DNA of 64,000 nt from Colletes latitarsis (GCF_051014445.1 NW_027488379.1:2728001-2792000); one strand, 5' to 3'. Positions 37,879-53,945 are shown, counted from the stretch's first letter. Numbers and translations are program-made. The notes: generated by a model from the sequence alone, not told the origin.

Positions 37879-40800
37879 CATACTTGATGGCTAGATCCTG
37901 GGCTTTTTCTGGATTGCATCACGTAGTAATGAAGTACAACACTGAAACAGTCAATTAAACCTGGTTTCCATCAATATCATAGCGGACAACGCAAGTTAGG
38001 TCTGGGATTGGTCTGGGATTTGCCCCCATCAGGCTCATACTTTCGCATATTTCTCATACTTCATGGCTTGATCCTGGGCTATTTCTGGATTGGATCACGT
38101 AGTAAAGTGGTACCACACTGAAACAGTCCATTAATCCTGGTTTGGATCAATATTTTAGAGGATAACGCATGTTAGGTCTAGGTTAGGCCTGGGATTTTCA
38201 CTCACCAGACTCATACTTTCGCATTCTTCACATACTTGTTGAACGGATCCTGGGTTTTTTCTGGTTTGGATCACGTAGTAATGGGGGACCACACTGAAAC
38301 AGTCAATGAATCCTGGTTTCGATCAATATTTTAGAGAATAATTCATGTTAGGTCTAGGTTAGGTCTGGGATTTGCTCCCATCAGGCTCATTCTTTCGCAT
38401 ATTTCTCATACTTGATGAACGGATCCTGGGTTTTTGCTGGTTTGGATCACGTAGTAATGTGGTACCACACTGAAACATTCAATTAAACCTGGTCTTGATA
38501 AATATTTTAGAGAATAACACTTGTTAGGTCTGGGTTAGGTCTAGGATTTGCCCCCATCAGGCTCATACTTTCGCATATTTCTCATACTTCATGGCTGGAT
38601 CCTGGGCTATTTCTGGATTGGATCACGTGGTAATGCGGTACCACACTGAAACAGTCAATTAAACCTGGTTTTGATCTATATTTTAGAGAATAATTCATGT
38701 TATGTCTAGGTTAGGTCTGGGATTTGCTCTCATCAGGCTCATTATTTCGCATATTTCCCATACCTGATGGCTAGATCCTGGGTTTTTTTCTGGTTTGGAT
38801 CACGTAGTAATGTGGTACCACACTGAAACATTCAATTAAACCTGGTCTTGATAAATATTTTAGAGAATAACACTTGTTAGGTCTGGGTTAGGTCTAGGAT
38901 TTGCCCCCATCAGGCTCATACTTTCGCATATTTCTCATACTTCATGGCTGGATCCTGGGCTATTTCTGAATTGGATCACGTGGTAATGCGGTACCACACT
39001 GAAACAGTCAATTAAACCTGGTTTTGATCAATATTTTAGAGAATAATTCATGTTATGTCTAGGTTAGGTCTGGGATTTGCTCTCATCAGGCTCATTCTTT
39101 CGCATATTTCCCATACCTGATGGCTAGATCCTGGGTTTTTTCTGGTTTGGATCACGTAGCAATGTGGGACCACACTGAAACAATCAATTAAACCTGGTCT
39201 TGATAAATATTTTAGAGGATAACGCATGTTAGGTCTGGGTTAGGTCTAGGATTTGCCCTCGTCAGGCTCATACTTTCGCATATTTCTCATACTTCATGGC
39301 TAGATCCTGGGCTATTTCTGGATTGGATCACGTAGTAATGTGGTACCACACTGAAACAGTCAATTAAACCTGGTTTCGATCAATATTTTAGAGGATAACG
39401 CAAGTTAGGTCTGGGATTGGTCTGGGATTTGCCCTCATCAGGCTCATACTTCATGGCTAGATCCTGGGCTATTTCTGGATTGGATCACGTAGTAATGTGG
39501 TACCACACGGAAACAGTCAATTAATCCTGGTTTTGATCAATATTTTAGAGAATAATTCATGTTATGTCTAGGTTAGGTCTGGGATTTGCTCTCATCAGGC
39601 TCATTCTTTCGCATATTTCTCATACTTGATGGCTAGATCCTGGGCTTTTTCTGGATTGCATCACGTAGTAATGAAGTACAACACTGAAACAGTCAATTAA
39701 ACCTGGTTTCCACCAATATTTTAGAGGACAACGCATGTTAGGTCTAGGTAAGGCCTGGGGTTTGCCCTCATCAGGGTCATACTTTCGCAGTTTTAACATA
39801 CATGTTGACCTGATCGAGGGTTTTTTCTGCTTTGGATCACGTAGTAAAGTGGCACCACACTGAAACAGTCCATTAATCCTGGTTTGGATCAATATTTTAG
39901 AGGATAACGCATGTTAGGTCTAGGTTAGGCCTGGGATTTTCACTCACCAGACTCATACTTTCGCATTCTTCACATACTTGTTGAACGGATCCTGGGTTTT
40001 TTCTGGTTTGGATCACGTAGTAATGTGGGACCACACTGAAACAGTCAATGAATCCTGGTTTCGATCAATATTTTAGAGAATAATTCATGTTAGGTCTAGG
40101 TTAGGTCTGGGATTTGCTCTCATCAGGCTCATTCTTTCGCATATTTCTCATACTTGATGGCTAGATCCTGGGCTTTTTCTGGATTGCATCACGTAGTAAT
40201 GAAGTACAACACTGAAACAGTCAATTAAACCTGGTTTCCATCAATATCTTAGAGGACAACGCAAGTTAGGTCTGGGATAGGTCTGGGATTTGCCCTCATC
40301 AGGCTCATACTTTCGCATTCTTCACATACTTGTAGAACGGATCCTGGGTTTTTTCTGGGTTGGATCACGTAGTAATGTGGGACCACACTGAAACAATCAA
40401 TTAAACCTGGTCTTGATAAATATTTTAGAGGATAACGCATGTTAGGTCTGGGATAGGTCTGGGATTTGCCCTCATCAGACTCATACTTTCGCACACTTCA
40501 CATACTCGTTGAACAGATCCTGGGTTATTTTCTGGTCTGGATCACATAGTAATGTGGTACCACACTGAAACAGTCGATTAAACCTGGTTTCGATGAATAT
40601 TTTTGAGGATAACGCATGTTAGGTCTAGGTTAGGTCTAGGATTTGCCCTCGTCAGGCTCATACTTTCGCATATTTCTCATACTTCATGGCTAGGTCCTGG
40701 GCTATTTCTGGGTTGGATCACGTAGTAATGTGGGACCATACTGAAACAATCAATTAAACCTGGTCTCGATAAATATTTTGGAGGACAACGCAAGTTAGGT

Positions 40801-43800
40801 CTGGGATAGGTCTGGGATTTGCCCTCATCAGGCTCATACTTTCGCATTCTTCACATACTTGTAGAACGGATCCTGGATTTTTTCTGGATTGGATCACGTG
40901 GTAATGCGGTACCACACTGAAACAGTCAATTAAACCTGGTTTTGATCAATATTTTAGAGAATAATTCATGTTATGTCTAGGTTAGGTCTGGGATTTGCTC
41001 TCATCAGGCTCATTCTTCCGCATATTTCCCATACCTGATGGCTAGATCCTGGGTTTTTTCTGGTTTGGATCACGTAGTAATGTGGGACCACACTGAAACA
41101 ATCAATTAAACCTGGTCTTGATAAATATTTTAGAGGATAACGCAAGTTAGGTCTGGGATAGGTCTGGGATTTGCCCTCATCAGGCTCATACTTTCGCGTT
41201 TTTCACATACTTGTTGAACGGATCCGGGGTTTTTTCTGGTTTGGTTCACGTAGTAATGTGGTACCACACTGAAACATTCAATTAAACCTGGTCTTGATAA
41301 ATATTTTAGAGGATAACGCAAGTTAGGTCTGGGATAGGTCTGGGATTCGCCCTCATCAGGCTCATACTTTCGCATATTTCTCATACTTGATGGCTAGATC
41401 CTGGGCTTTTTCTGGATTGCATCACGTAGTAGTGAAGTGCAACACTGAAACAGTCAATTAAACCTGGTTTCCATCAATATCATAGAGGACAACGCAAGTT
41501 AGGTCTGGGATTGGTCTGGGATTTGCCCCCATCAGGCTCATACTTTCGCATTCTTCGCATACTTGTTGAACGGATCCTGGGTTTTTTCTGGTTTGGATCA
41601 CGTAGTAATGTGGAACCACACTGAAACAATCAATTAAACCTGGTCTTGATAAATATTTTAGAGGATAACGCATGTTAGGTCTGGGTTAGGTCTAGGATTT
41701 GCCCTCGTCAGGCTCATACTTTCGCGTTTTTCACATACTTGTTGATCGGATCCGGGGTTTTTTCTGGTTTGGATCACGTAGTAATGTGGGGCCACACTGA
41801 AACAATCAATTAAACCTGGTTTCGATCGATATTTTAGAGGATAACGCAAGTTAGGTCTGGGATAGGTCTGGGATTTGCCCTCATCAGGCTCATACTTTCG
41901 CGTTTTTCACATACTTGTTGATCGGATCCGGGGTTTTTTCTGGTTTGGATCACGTTGTAATGTGGTACCACACTGAAACAGTCAATTAAACCTGGTTTCG
42001 ATCAATATTTTAGAGGATAACGCAAGTTAGGTCTTGGATAAGTCTGGGATTTGCCCTCATCAGGCTCATACTTTCGCGATTTTCACATAATTGTTAAACA
42101 GAACCTGGGTTTTTTCTGGTTTGGGTCACGTAGTAATGTGGCACCACACTAAAAGAGTCGATTAAGCCAGGTCTTGATAAATATTTTAGAGGATAACGCA
42201 TGTTAGGTCTGGGATAGGTCTGGGATTTGCCCTCATCAGACTCATCCTTTCGCAAACTTCACATACTCGATGAACAGATCCTGGGTTATTTTCTGGTTTG
42301 GATCACATAGTAATGTGGTACCACATTGTAACAGTCGATTTAACCAGGTTTCGATCAATATTTTTGAGGATAACGCATTTTAGGTCTAGGTTAGGCCTGG
42401 GATTTTCACTCATCAGACTCATACTTTCGCATTCTTCACATACTTGTTGAACGGATCCTGGGTTTTTTCTGGTTTGGATCACGTAGTAATGTGGGACCAC
42501 ACTGAAACAGTCAATTAAACCTGGTCATGATAAATATTTTAGAGGATAACGCATGTTAGGTCTGGGTTAGGTCTAGGATTTGCCCTCGTCAGGCTCATTC
42601 TTTCGCATATTTCTCATACTTGATGGCTAGATCCTGGGCATTTTCTGGATTGCATCAAGTACTAATGAAGTACAACACTGAAACAGTCAATTAAACCTGG
42701 TTCCCACCAATATTTTAGAGGACAACGCATGTTAGGTCTAGGTAAGGCCTGGGGTTTGCCCTCATCGGGGTCATACTTTCGCAGTTTTAACATACATGTT
42801 GGCCTGATCGAGGGTTTTTTCTGCTTTGGATCACGTAGTAAAGTGGTACCACACTGAAACAGTCCATTAATCCTGGTTTGGATCAATATTTTAGAGGATA
42901 ACGCATGTTAGGTCTAGGTTAGGCCTGGGATTTTCACTCATCAGACTCATACTTTCGCATTCTTCACATACTTGTTGAACGGATCCTGGGTTTTTTCTGG
43001 TTTGGATCACGTAGTAATATGGGACCACACTGAAACAGTCAATGAATCCTGGTTTCGATCAATATTTTAGAGAATAATTCATGTTAGGTCTAGGTTAGGT
43101 CTGGGATTTGCTCTCATCAGGCTCATGCTTTCGCATTCTTCACATACTTGTAGAACGGATCCTGGGTTTTTTCTGGGTTGGATCACGTAGTAATGTGGGA
43201 CCACACTGAAACAATCAATTTAACCTGGTCTTGATAAATATTTTAGAGGATAACGCATGTTAGGTCTGGGATAGGTCTGGGATTTGCCCTCATCAGACTC
43301 ATACTTACGCCCACTTCACATACTCTTTGAACAGATCCTGGGTTATTTTCTGGTTTGGATCACATAGTAATGTGGTACCACACTGAAACAGTCGATTAAA
43401 CCTGGTTCCGATCAATATTTTTGAGGATAACGCATGTTAGGTCTAGGTTAGGCCGGGGTTTTTCACTCATCAGACTCATACTTTCGCATTCTTTACACAC
43501 TTGTTGAACGGATCCCGGGTTTTTACTGGTTTGGATCACGTAGTAATGTGGTACCACACTGAAACATTCAATTAAACCTGGTCTTGATCAATATTTTAGA
43601 GGATAACGCATGTTGGGTCTGGGTTAGGTCTAGGATTTGCCCTCATCAGGCTCATACTTTCGCATATTTCTCATACTTCATTGCTGGATCCTGGGCTATT
43701 TCTGGATTGGATCACGTAGTAATGTGGTACCACATTGAAACAGTCAATTAAACCTGGTTTTGATCAATATTTTAGAGAATAATTCATGTTATGTCTAGGT

Positions 43801-46800
43801 TAGGTCTGGGATTTGCTCTCATCAGGCTCATTCTTTCGCATATTTCTCATACTTGATGGCTAGATCCTGGGCTTTTTCTGGATTGCATCACGTAGTAATG
43901 AAGTACAACACTGAAACAGTCAATTAAACCTGGTTTCCACCAATATTTTAGAGGACAACGCATGTTAGGTCTAGGTAAGGCCTGGGGTTTGCCCTCATCA
44001 GGGTCATACTTTCGCAGTTTTAACATACATGTTGACCTGATCGAGGGTTTTTTCTGCTTTGGATCACGTAGTAAAGTGGTACCACACTGAAACAGTCCAT
44101 TAATCCTGGTTTGGATCAATATTTTAGAGGATAACGTATGTTAGGTCTAGGTCTGGCTTGGGATTTTCACTCACCAGACTCATACTTTCGCATTCTTCAC
44201 ATACTTGTTGAACGGATCCTGGGTATTTTCTGGTTTGGATCACGTAGTAACGTGGGACCACACTGAAACAGTCAATGAATCCTGGTTTCGATCAATATTT
44301 TAGAGAATAATTCATGTTAGGTCTAGGTTAGGTCTGGGATTTTAACTTATCAGACTCATACTTTCGCATTCATCACATACTTGTTGAACAGATCCTGGGT
44401 TTTTTCCGGTTTGGGTCACGTAGTAGTGTGGTACCACACTGAAACAGTCGATTAAACCTGGTTTCGATCAATATTTTTGAGGATAACGTATGTTAGGTCT
44501 AGGTTGGCCGGGGATTTTCACTCATCAGACTCATACTTTCGCATTCTTCACATACTTGTCGAACGGATCCTGGGTTTTTGCTGGTTTGGATCACGTAGTA
44601 ATGTGGTACCACACTGAAACATTCAATTAAACCTGGTCTTGATAAATATTTTAGAGAATAACACTTGTTAGGTCTGGGTTAGGTCTAGGATTTGCCCCCA
44701 TCAGGCTCATACTTTCGCATATTTCTCATACTTCATGGCTGGATCCAGGGCTATTTCTGAATTGGATCACGTGGTAATGCGGTACCACACTGAAACAGTC
44801 AATTAAACCTGGTTTTGATCAATATTTTAGAGAATAATTCATGTTATGTCTAGGTTAGGTCTGGGATTTGCTCTCATCAGGCTCATTCTTTCGCATATTT
44901 CCCATACCTGATGGCTAGATCCTGGGTTTTTTCTGGTTTGGATCACGTAGTAATGTGGGACCACACTGAAACAATCAATTAAACCTGGTCTTGATAAATA
45001 TTCTAGAGGATAACGCATGTTAGGTCTGGGTTAGGTCTAGGATTTGCCCTCGTCAGGCTCATACTTTCGCATATTTCACATACTTCATGGCTAGATCCTG
45101 GGCTATTTCTGGATTGGATCACGTAGTAATGTGGTACCACACTGAAACAGTCAATTAAACCTGGGTTCGATCAATATTTTAAAGGATAACGCAAGTTAGG
45201 TCAGGGATAGGTCTGGGATTTGCCCTCATCAGGCTCATACTTTCGCGTTTTTCACATACTTGTTGAACGGATCCGGGGTTTTTTCTGGATTGGATCACGT
45301 AGTAATGTGGTACCACACTAAAACAGACAATTAAACCTGGTTTCGATCAATATTTTAGGGGATAGCGCAACTTAGGTCTTGGATAAGTCTGGGATTTGCC
45401 CTCATCAGGCTCATACTTTCGCGATTTTCACATAATTGTTAAACAGAACCTGGGTTTTTTCTGGTTTGGGTCACGTAGTAATGTGGCTCCACACTAAAAC
45501 AGTCGATTAAGCCAGGTTTCGATCAATATCTTTGAGGATAACGCATTGTAGGTCTAGGTTGGGCCTGGAATTTTCACTCATCAGGCTCATACTTCCGCAT
45601 ATTTCTCATACTTCATGGCTAGATCCTGGGCTATTTCTGGATTGGATCACGTAGTAATGTGGTACCACACGGAAACAGTCAATTAAACCTGGTTTTGATC
45701 AATATTTTAGAGAATAATTCATGTTATGTCTAGGTTAGGTCTGGGATTTGCTCTCATCAGGCTCATTCTTTCGCATATTTCTCATACTTGATGGCTAGAT
45801 CCTGGGCATTTTCTGGATTGCATCACGTAGTAATGAAGTACAACACTGAAACAGTCAATTAAACCTGGTTCCCACCAATATTTTAGAGGACAACGCATGT
45901 TAGGTCTAGGTAAGGCCTGGGGTTTGCCCTCATCGGGGTCATACTTTCGCAGTTTTAACATACATGTTGACCTGATCGAGGGTTTTTTCTGCTTTGGATC
46001 ACGTAGTAAAGTGGTACCACACTGAAACAGTCCATTAATCCTGGTTTGGATCAATATTTTATAGGATAACGCATGTTAGGTCTAGGTTAGGCCTGGGATT
46101 TTCACTCATCAGACTCATACTTTCGCATTCTTCACATACTTGTTGAACGGATCCTGGGTTTTTTCTGGTTTGGATCACGTAGTAATGTGGGACCACACTG
46201 AAACAATCAATTAAACCTGGTCTTGATAAATATTTTAGAGGATAACGCATGTTAGGTCTGGGTTAGGTCTAGGATTTGCCCTCGTCAGGCTCATACTTTC
46301 GCATATTTCTCATACTTCATGGCTAGATCCTGGGCTATTTCTGGATTGGATCACGTAGTAATGTGGTACCACACGGAAACAGTCAATTAAACCTGGTTTT
46401 GATCAATATTTTAGAAAATAATTCATGTTAGGTCTAGGTTAGGTCTGGGATTTGCTCTCATCAGGCTCATACTTTCGCATTCTTCACATACTTGTAGAAC
46501 GGATCCTGGGTTTTATCTGGGTTGGATCACGTAGTAATGTGGGACCACACTGAAACAATCAATTAAACCTGGTCTTGATAAATATTTTAGAGGATAACGC
46601 ATGTTAGGTCTGGGATAGGTCTGGGATTTGCCCTCATCAGACTCATACTTGCGCACACTTCACATACTCTTTGAACAGATCCTGGGTTATTTTCTGGTTT
46701 GGATCACATAGTAATGTGGTACCACACTGAAACAGTCGATTAAACCTGGTTTCGATCAATATTTTAGAGAATAATTCATGTTAGGTCTAGGTTAGGTCTG

Positions 46801-49800
46801 GGATTTGCTCTCATCAGGCTCATTCTTTCGCATATTTCTCATAGTTGATGGCTAGATCCTGGGCTTTTTCTGGATTGCATCACGTAGTAATGAAGTACAA
46901 CACTGAAACAGTCAATTAAACCTGGTTTCCATCAGATTTTAGAGGACAACGCATGTTAGGTCTAGGTCAGGCCTGGGGTTTGCCCTCATCAGGGTCATAC
47001 TTTCGCAGTTTTAACATACATGTTGACCTGATCGAGGGATTTTTCTGCTTTGGATCACGTAGTAAAGTGGTACCACACTGAAGCAGTCCATTAAACCTGG
47101 TTTGGATCGATATTTTAGAGGATAACGCATGTTAGGTCTAGGTTAGCCCTGGGATTTCCACTCATCAGACTCATACTTTCGCATTCTTCACATACTTGTT
47201 GAACAGATCCTGGGCTATTTCTGGTTTGGTTCACGTAGTAATGTGGTACCACGCTGAAACAGTCAATTAAACCTGATTTCGATCAATATTTTAGAGGATA
47301 ACGCAAGTTAGGACTGGGATAGTTCTGGGATTCGCCCTCATCAGGCTCATACTTTCGCATATTTCTCATACTTGATGGCTAGATCCTGTGGTTTTTCCGG
47401 TTTGGGTCACGTAGTAGTGTGGTACCACACTGAAGCAGTCGATTAAACCTGGTTTCGATCAATATCTTTGAGGACAACGCATGTTAGGTCTAGGTTAGGC
47501 CTGGGATTTTCACTCATCAGACTCATACTTTCGCATTCTTCACATACTTGTTGGACGGATCCTGGGTTTTTTCTGGTTTGGTTCACGTAGTAATGTGGTA
47601 CCACACTGAAACAGTCAATTAAACCTGGTCTTGATAAATATTTTAGAGGATAACGCAAGTTAGGTCTGGGATAGGTCAGGGATTTGCTCTCATCAGGCTC
47701 ATACTTTCGCGTTTTTCACATACTTGTTGAACGGATCCGGGGTTTTTTCTGGTTTGGTTCACGTAGTAATGTGGTACCACACTGAAACATTCAATTAAAC
47801 CTGGTCTTGATAAATATTTTAGAGGATAACGCAAGTTAGGTCTGGGATAGGTCTGGGATTCGCCCTCATCGGGCTCATACTTTCGCATATTTCTCATACT
47901 TGATGGCTAGATCCTGGGCTTTTTCTGGATTGCATCACGTAGTAATGAAGTACAACACTGAAACAGTCAATTAAACCTGGTCTTGATAAATATTTTAGAG
48001 GATAACGCAAGTTAAGTCTTGGATAAGTCTGGGATTTGCCCTCATCAGGCTCATACTTTCGCGATTTTCACATAATTGTTAAACAGAACCTGGGTTTTTT
48101 CTGGTTTGGGTCACGTAGTAATATGGCACCACACTAAAACAGTCGATTAAGCCAGGTCTTGATAAATATTTTAGAGGATAACGCATGTTAGGTCTGGGAT
48201 AGGTCTGGGATTTGCCCTCATCAGACTCATACTTTCGCAAACTTCACATACTTGTTGAACAGATCCTGGGTTTTTTCCGGTTTGGGTCACGTAGTAGTGT
48301 GGTACCACACTGAAACAGTCGATTAAACCTGGTTTCGATCAATATTTTTGAGGATAACGCATGTTAGGTCTAGGTTAGGCCGGGGATTTTCACTCATCAG
48401 ACTCATACTTTCGCATTCTTCACATACTTGTTGAACGGATCCTGGGTTTTTGCTGGTTTGGATCACGTAGTAACGTGGTACCACACTGAAACATTCAATT
48501 AAACCTGGTCTTGATAAATATTTTAGAGAATAACACTTGTTAGGTCTGGGTTAGATCAAGGATTCGCCCCCATCAGGCTCATACTTTCGCATATTTCTCA
48601 TACTTCATGGCTAGATCCTGGGCTATTTCTGGATTGGATCACGTAGTAATGTGGTACCACACTGAAACAGTCGATTAAACCTGGTTTCGATCAATATTTT
48701 TGAGGATAACGCATGTTAGGTCTAGGTTAGGCCGGGGATTTTCACTCATCAGACTCATACTTTCGCATTCTTCACATACTTGTTGAACGGATCCTGGGTT
48801 TTTGCTGGTTTGGATCACGTAGTAACGTGGTACCACACTGAAACATTCAATTAAACCTGGTCTTGATAAATATTTTAGAGAATAACACTTGTTAGGTCTG
48901 GGTTAGATCTAGGATTTGCCCCCACCAGGCTCATACTTTCGCATATTTCTCATACTTCATGGCTGGATCCTGGGCTATTTCTGGATTGGATCACGTGGTA
49001 ATGCGGTACCACACTGAAACTGTCAATTAAACCTGGTTTCCATCAATATCATAGAGGACAACGCAAGATAGGTCTGGGATTGGTCTGGGATTGGCCCTAT
49101 CAGGCTCATACTTTCGCATTCTTCGCATACTCGTTGAACGGATCCTGGGTTTTTTCTGGTTTGGATCACGTAGTTATGTGGGACCACACTGAAACAATCA
49201 ATTAAACCTGTTCTTGATAAATATTTTAGAGGATAACGCATGTTAGGTCTGGGTTAGGTCTAGGATTTGCCCTTGTCAGGCTCATACTTTCGCATATTTC
49301 TCATACTTGATGGCTAGATCCTGGGCTTTTTCTGGATTGCATCACGTAGTAATGAAGTACAACACTGAAACTGTCAATTAAACCTGGTTTCCATCAATAT
49401 CTTAGAGGACAACGCAAGTTTGGTCTGGGATTGGTCTGGGATTTGCCCTCATCAGGCTCATACTTTCGCATTCTTCGCATACTTGTTGAACGGATCCTGG
49501 GTTTTTTTCTGGTTTGGATCACGTAGTAATGTGGGACCACACTGAAACAATCAATTAAACCTGGTCTTGATAAATATTTTAGAGGATAACGCATGTTAGG
49601 TCTGGGTTAGGTCTAGGATTTGCCCTCGTCAGGCACATACTTTCGCATATTTCTCATACTTCATGGCTAGATCCTGGGCTATTTCTGGATTGGATCACGT
49701 AGTAATGTGGTACCACACTAAAACAGACAATTAAACCTGGTTTCGATCAATATTTTAGAGGATAACGCAAGTTAGGTCTTGGATAAGTCTGGGATTTGCC

Positions 49801-50444
49801 CTCATCAGGCTCATACTTTCGCGATTTTCACATAATTGTTAAACAGAACCTGGGTTTTTTCTGGTTTGGGTCACGTAGTAATGTGGCACCACACTAAAAC
49901 AGTCGATTAAGCCAGGTCTTGATAAATATTTTAGAGGATAACGCATGTTAGGTCTGGGATAGGTCTGGGATTTGCCCTCATCAGACTCAGACTTTCGCAA
50001 ACTTCACATACTCGTTGAACAGATCCTGGGTTATTTTCTGGTTTGGATCACATAGTAATGTGGTACCACACTGTAACAGTCGATTTAACCAGGTTTCGAT
50101 CAATATTTTTGAGGAGAACGCATGTTAGGTCTAGGTTAGGCCTGGGATTTTAACTTATCAGACTCATACTTTCGCATTCTTCACATACTTGTTGAACAGA
50201 TCCTGGGTTTTTTCCGGTTTGGGTCACGTTGTAGTGTGGTACCACACTGAAACATGCAATTAAACCTGGTCTTGATAAATATTTTAGAGGATAACGCATG
50301 TTAGGTCTGGGTTAGGTCTGGGATTTGCCCTCATCAGACTCATGTTTTCGCAAACTTCACATACACGTTGAACAGATCCTGGGTTATTTTCTGGTTTGGA
50401 TCACATAGTAATGTGGTACCACACTGTAACAGTCGATTAAACCA

Positions 50445-53400
50445 GGTTTCGATCAATATTTTTGAGGATAACGCATGTTAGGTCTAGGTTAGGCCGGGGA
50501 TTTTCACTCATCAGACTCATACTTTCGCATTCTTCACATACTTGTTGAACGGATCCTGGGTTTTTGCTGGTTTGGATCACGTAGTAACGTGGTACCACAC
50601 TGAAACATTCAATTAAACCTGGTCTTGATAAATATTTTAGAGAATAACACTTGTTAGGTCTGGGTTAGATCTAGGATTTGCCCCCATCAGGCTCATACTT
50701 TCGCATATTTCTCATACTTCATGGCTGGATCCTGGGCTATTTCTGGATTGGATCACGTGGTAATGCGGTACCACACTGAAACAGTCAATTAAACCTGGTT
50801 TTGATCAATATTTTAGAGAATAATTCATGTTATGTCTAGGTTAGGTCTGGGATTTGCTCTCATCAGGCTCATTCTTTCGCATATTTCCCATACCTGATGG
50901 CTAGATCCTGGGTTTTTTCTGGTTTGGATCACGTAGTAATGTGGGACCACACTGAAACAATCAATTAAACCTGGTCTTGATAAATATTTTAGAGGATAAC
51001 GCATGTTAGGTCTGGGTTAGGTCTAGGATTTGCCCTCGTCAGGTTCATACTTTCGCATATTTCTCATACTTCATGGCTAGATCCTGGGCTATTTCTGGAT
51101 TGGATCACGTAGTAATGTGGTACCACACTGAAACAGTCAATTAAACCTGGTTTCGATCAATATTTTAGAGGATAACGCAAGTTAGGTCTGGGATTGGTCT
51201 GGGATTTGCCCTCATCAGACTCAAACTTTCGCACACTTCACATACTCGTTGAACAGATCCTGGGTTATTTTCTGGTTTGGATCACATAGTAATGTGGTAC
51301 CACACTGAAACAATCAATTAAACCTGGTCTTGATAAATATTTTAGAGGATAACGCATGTTAGGTCTGGGTTAGGTCTAGGATTTGCCCTCGTCAGGCTCA
51401 TACTTTCGCATATTTCTCATACTTCATGGCTAGATCCTGGGCTATTTCTGGATTGGATCACGTAGTAATGTGGTACCACACTAAAACAGACAATTAAACC
51501 TGGTTTCGATCAATATTTTAGAGGATAACGCAAGTTAGGTCTTGGATAAGTCTGGGATTTGCCCTCATCAGGCTCATACTTTCGCGATTTTCACATAATT
51601 GTTAAACAGAACCTGGGTTTTTTCTGGTTTGGGTCACGTAGTAATGTGGCACCACACTAAAACAGTCGATTAAGCCAGGTCTTGATAAATATTTTAGAGG
51701 ATAACGCATGTTAGGTCTGGGTTAGATCTAGGATTCGCCCCCATCAGGCTCATACTTTCGCATATTTCTCATACTTCATGACTAGATCCTGGGCTATTTC
51801 TGGATTGGATCACGTAGTAATGTGGTAACACACTGAAACAGTCGATTAAACCTGGTTTCGATCAATATTTTTGAGGATAACGCATGTTAGGTCTAGGTTA
51901 GGTCGGGGATTTTCACTCATCAGACTCATACTTTCGCATTCTTCACATACTTGTTGAACGGATCCTGGGTTTTTGCTGGTTTGGATCACGTAGTAACGTG
52001 GTACCACACTGAAACATTCAATTAAACCTGGTCTTGATAAATATTTTAGAGAATAACACTTGTTAGGTCTGGGTTAGATCTAGGATTTGCCCCCATCAGG
52101 CTCATACTTTCGCATATTTCTCATACTTCATGGCTGGATCCTGGGCTATTTCTGGATTGGATCACGTGGTAATGCGGTACCACACTGAAACAGTCAATTA
52201 AACCTGGTTTTGATCAATATTTTAGAGAATAATTCATGTTATGTCTAGGTTAGGTCTGGGATTTGCTCTCATCAGGCTCATTCTTTCGCATATTTCCCAT
52301 ACCTGATGGCTAGATCCTGGGTTTTTTCTGGTTTGGATCACGTAGTAATGTGGGACCACACTGAAACAATCAATTAAACCTGGTCTTGATAAATATTTTA
52401 GAGGATAACGCATGTTAGGTCTGGGTTAGGTCTAGGATTTGCCCTCGTCAGGTTCATACTTTCGCATATTTCTCATACTTCATGGCTAGATCCTGGGCTA
52501 TTTCTGGATTGGATCACGTAGTAATGTGGTACCACACTGAAACAGTCAATTAAACCTGGTTTCGATCAATATTTTAGAGGATAACGCAAGTTAGGTCTGG
52601 GATTGGTCTGGGATTTGCCCTCATCAGACTCAAACTTTCGCACACTTCACATACTCGTTGAACAGATCCTGGGTTATTTTCTGGTTTGGATCACATAGTA
52701 ATGTGGTACCACACTGAAACAATCAATTAAACCTGGTCTTGATAAATATTTTAGAGGATAACGCATGTTAGGTCTGGGTTAGGTCTAGGATTTGCCCTCG
52801 TCAGGCTCATACTTTCGCATATTTCTCATACTTCATGGCTAGATCCTGGGCTATTTCTGGATTGGATCACGTAGTAATGTGGTACCACACTAAAACAGAC
52901 AATTAAACCTGGTTTCGATCAATATTTTAGAGGATAACGCAAGTTAGGTCTTGGATAAGTCTGGGATTTGCCCTCATCAGGCTCATACTTTCGCGATTTT
53001 CACATAATTGTTAAACAGAACCTGGGTTTTTTCTGGTTTGGGTCACGTAGTAATGTGGCACCACACTAAAACAGTCGATTAAGCCAGGTCTTGATAAATA
53101 TTTTAGAGGATAACGCATGTTAGGTCTGGGTTAGATCTAGGATTCGCCCCCATCAGGCTCATACTTTCGCATATTTCTCATACTTCATGACTAGATCCTG
53201 GGCTATTTCTGGATTGGATCACGTAGTAATGTGGTAACACACTGAAACAGTCGATTAAATCTGGTTTCGATCAATATTTTTGAGGATAACGCATGTTAGG
53301 TCTAGGTTAGGCCGGGGATTTTCACTCATCAGACTCATACTTTCGCATTCTTCACATACTTGTTGAACGGATCCTGGGTTTTTGCTGGTTTGGATCACGT

Positions 53401-53945
53401 AGTAACGTGGTACCACACTGAAACATTCAATTAAACCTGGTCTTGATAAATATTTTAGAGAATAACACTTGTTAGGTCTGGGTTAGATCTAGGATTTGCC
53501 CCCACCAGGCTCATACTTTCGCATATTTCTCATACTTCATGGCTGGATCCTGGGCTATTTCTGGATTGGATCACGTGGTAATGCGGTACCACACTGAAAC
53601 AGTCAATTAAACCTGGTTTTGATCAATATTTTAGAGAATAATTCATGTTATGTCTATGTTAGGTCTGGGATTTGCTCTCATCAGGCTCATTCTTTCGCAT
53701 ATTTCCCATACCTGATGGCTAGATCCTGGGTTTTTTCTGGTTTGGATCACGTAGTAATGTGGGACCACACTGAAACAATCAATTAAACCTGGTCTTGATA
53801 AATATTTTAGAGGATAACGCATGTTAGGTCTGGGTAAGGTCTAGGATTTGCCCTCGTCAGGCTCATACTTTCGCATATTTCTCATACTTCATGGCTAGAT
53901 CCTGGGCTATTTCTGGATTGGATCACGTAGTAATGTGGTACCACA
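50445..53945 (+). repeat. 1,409-bp (8-monomer) higher-order repeat, about 2.5 copies
   Basis: Markers recur at an offset of 1,409. GAGAATAACACTTG is at 50,640, 52,049 and 53,458. TTCGCGATTTTCAC is at 51,582 and 52,991. The GGGTTAGATCTAGGATTCGCC monomer is at 51,719 and 53,128. Copy 1 is about 50,445-51,853, copy 2 about 51,854-53,262, and copy 3 is cut short near 53,945. There the sequence switches from ACTGAAACAGTCAATT to ACTAAAACAGACAATT and joins the 6-monomer unit. Confidence 0.88.
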
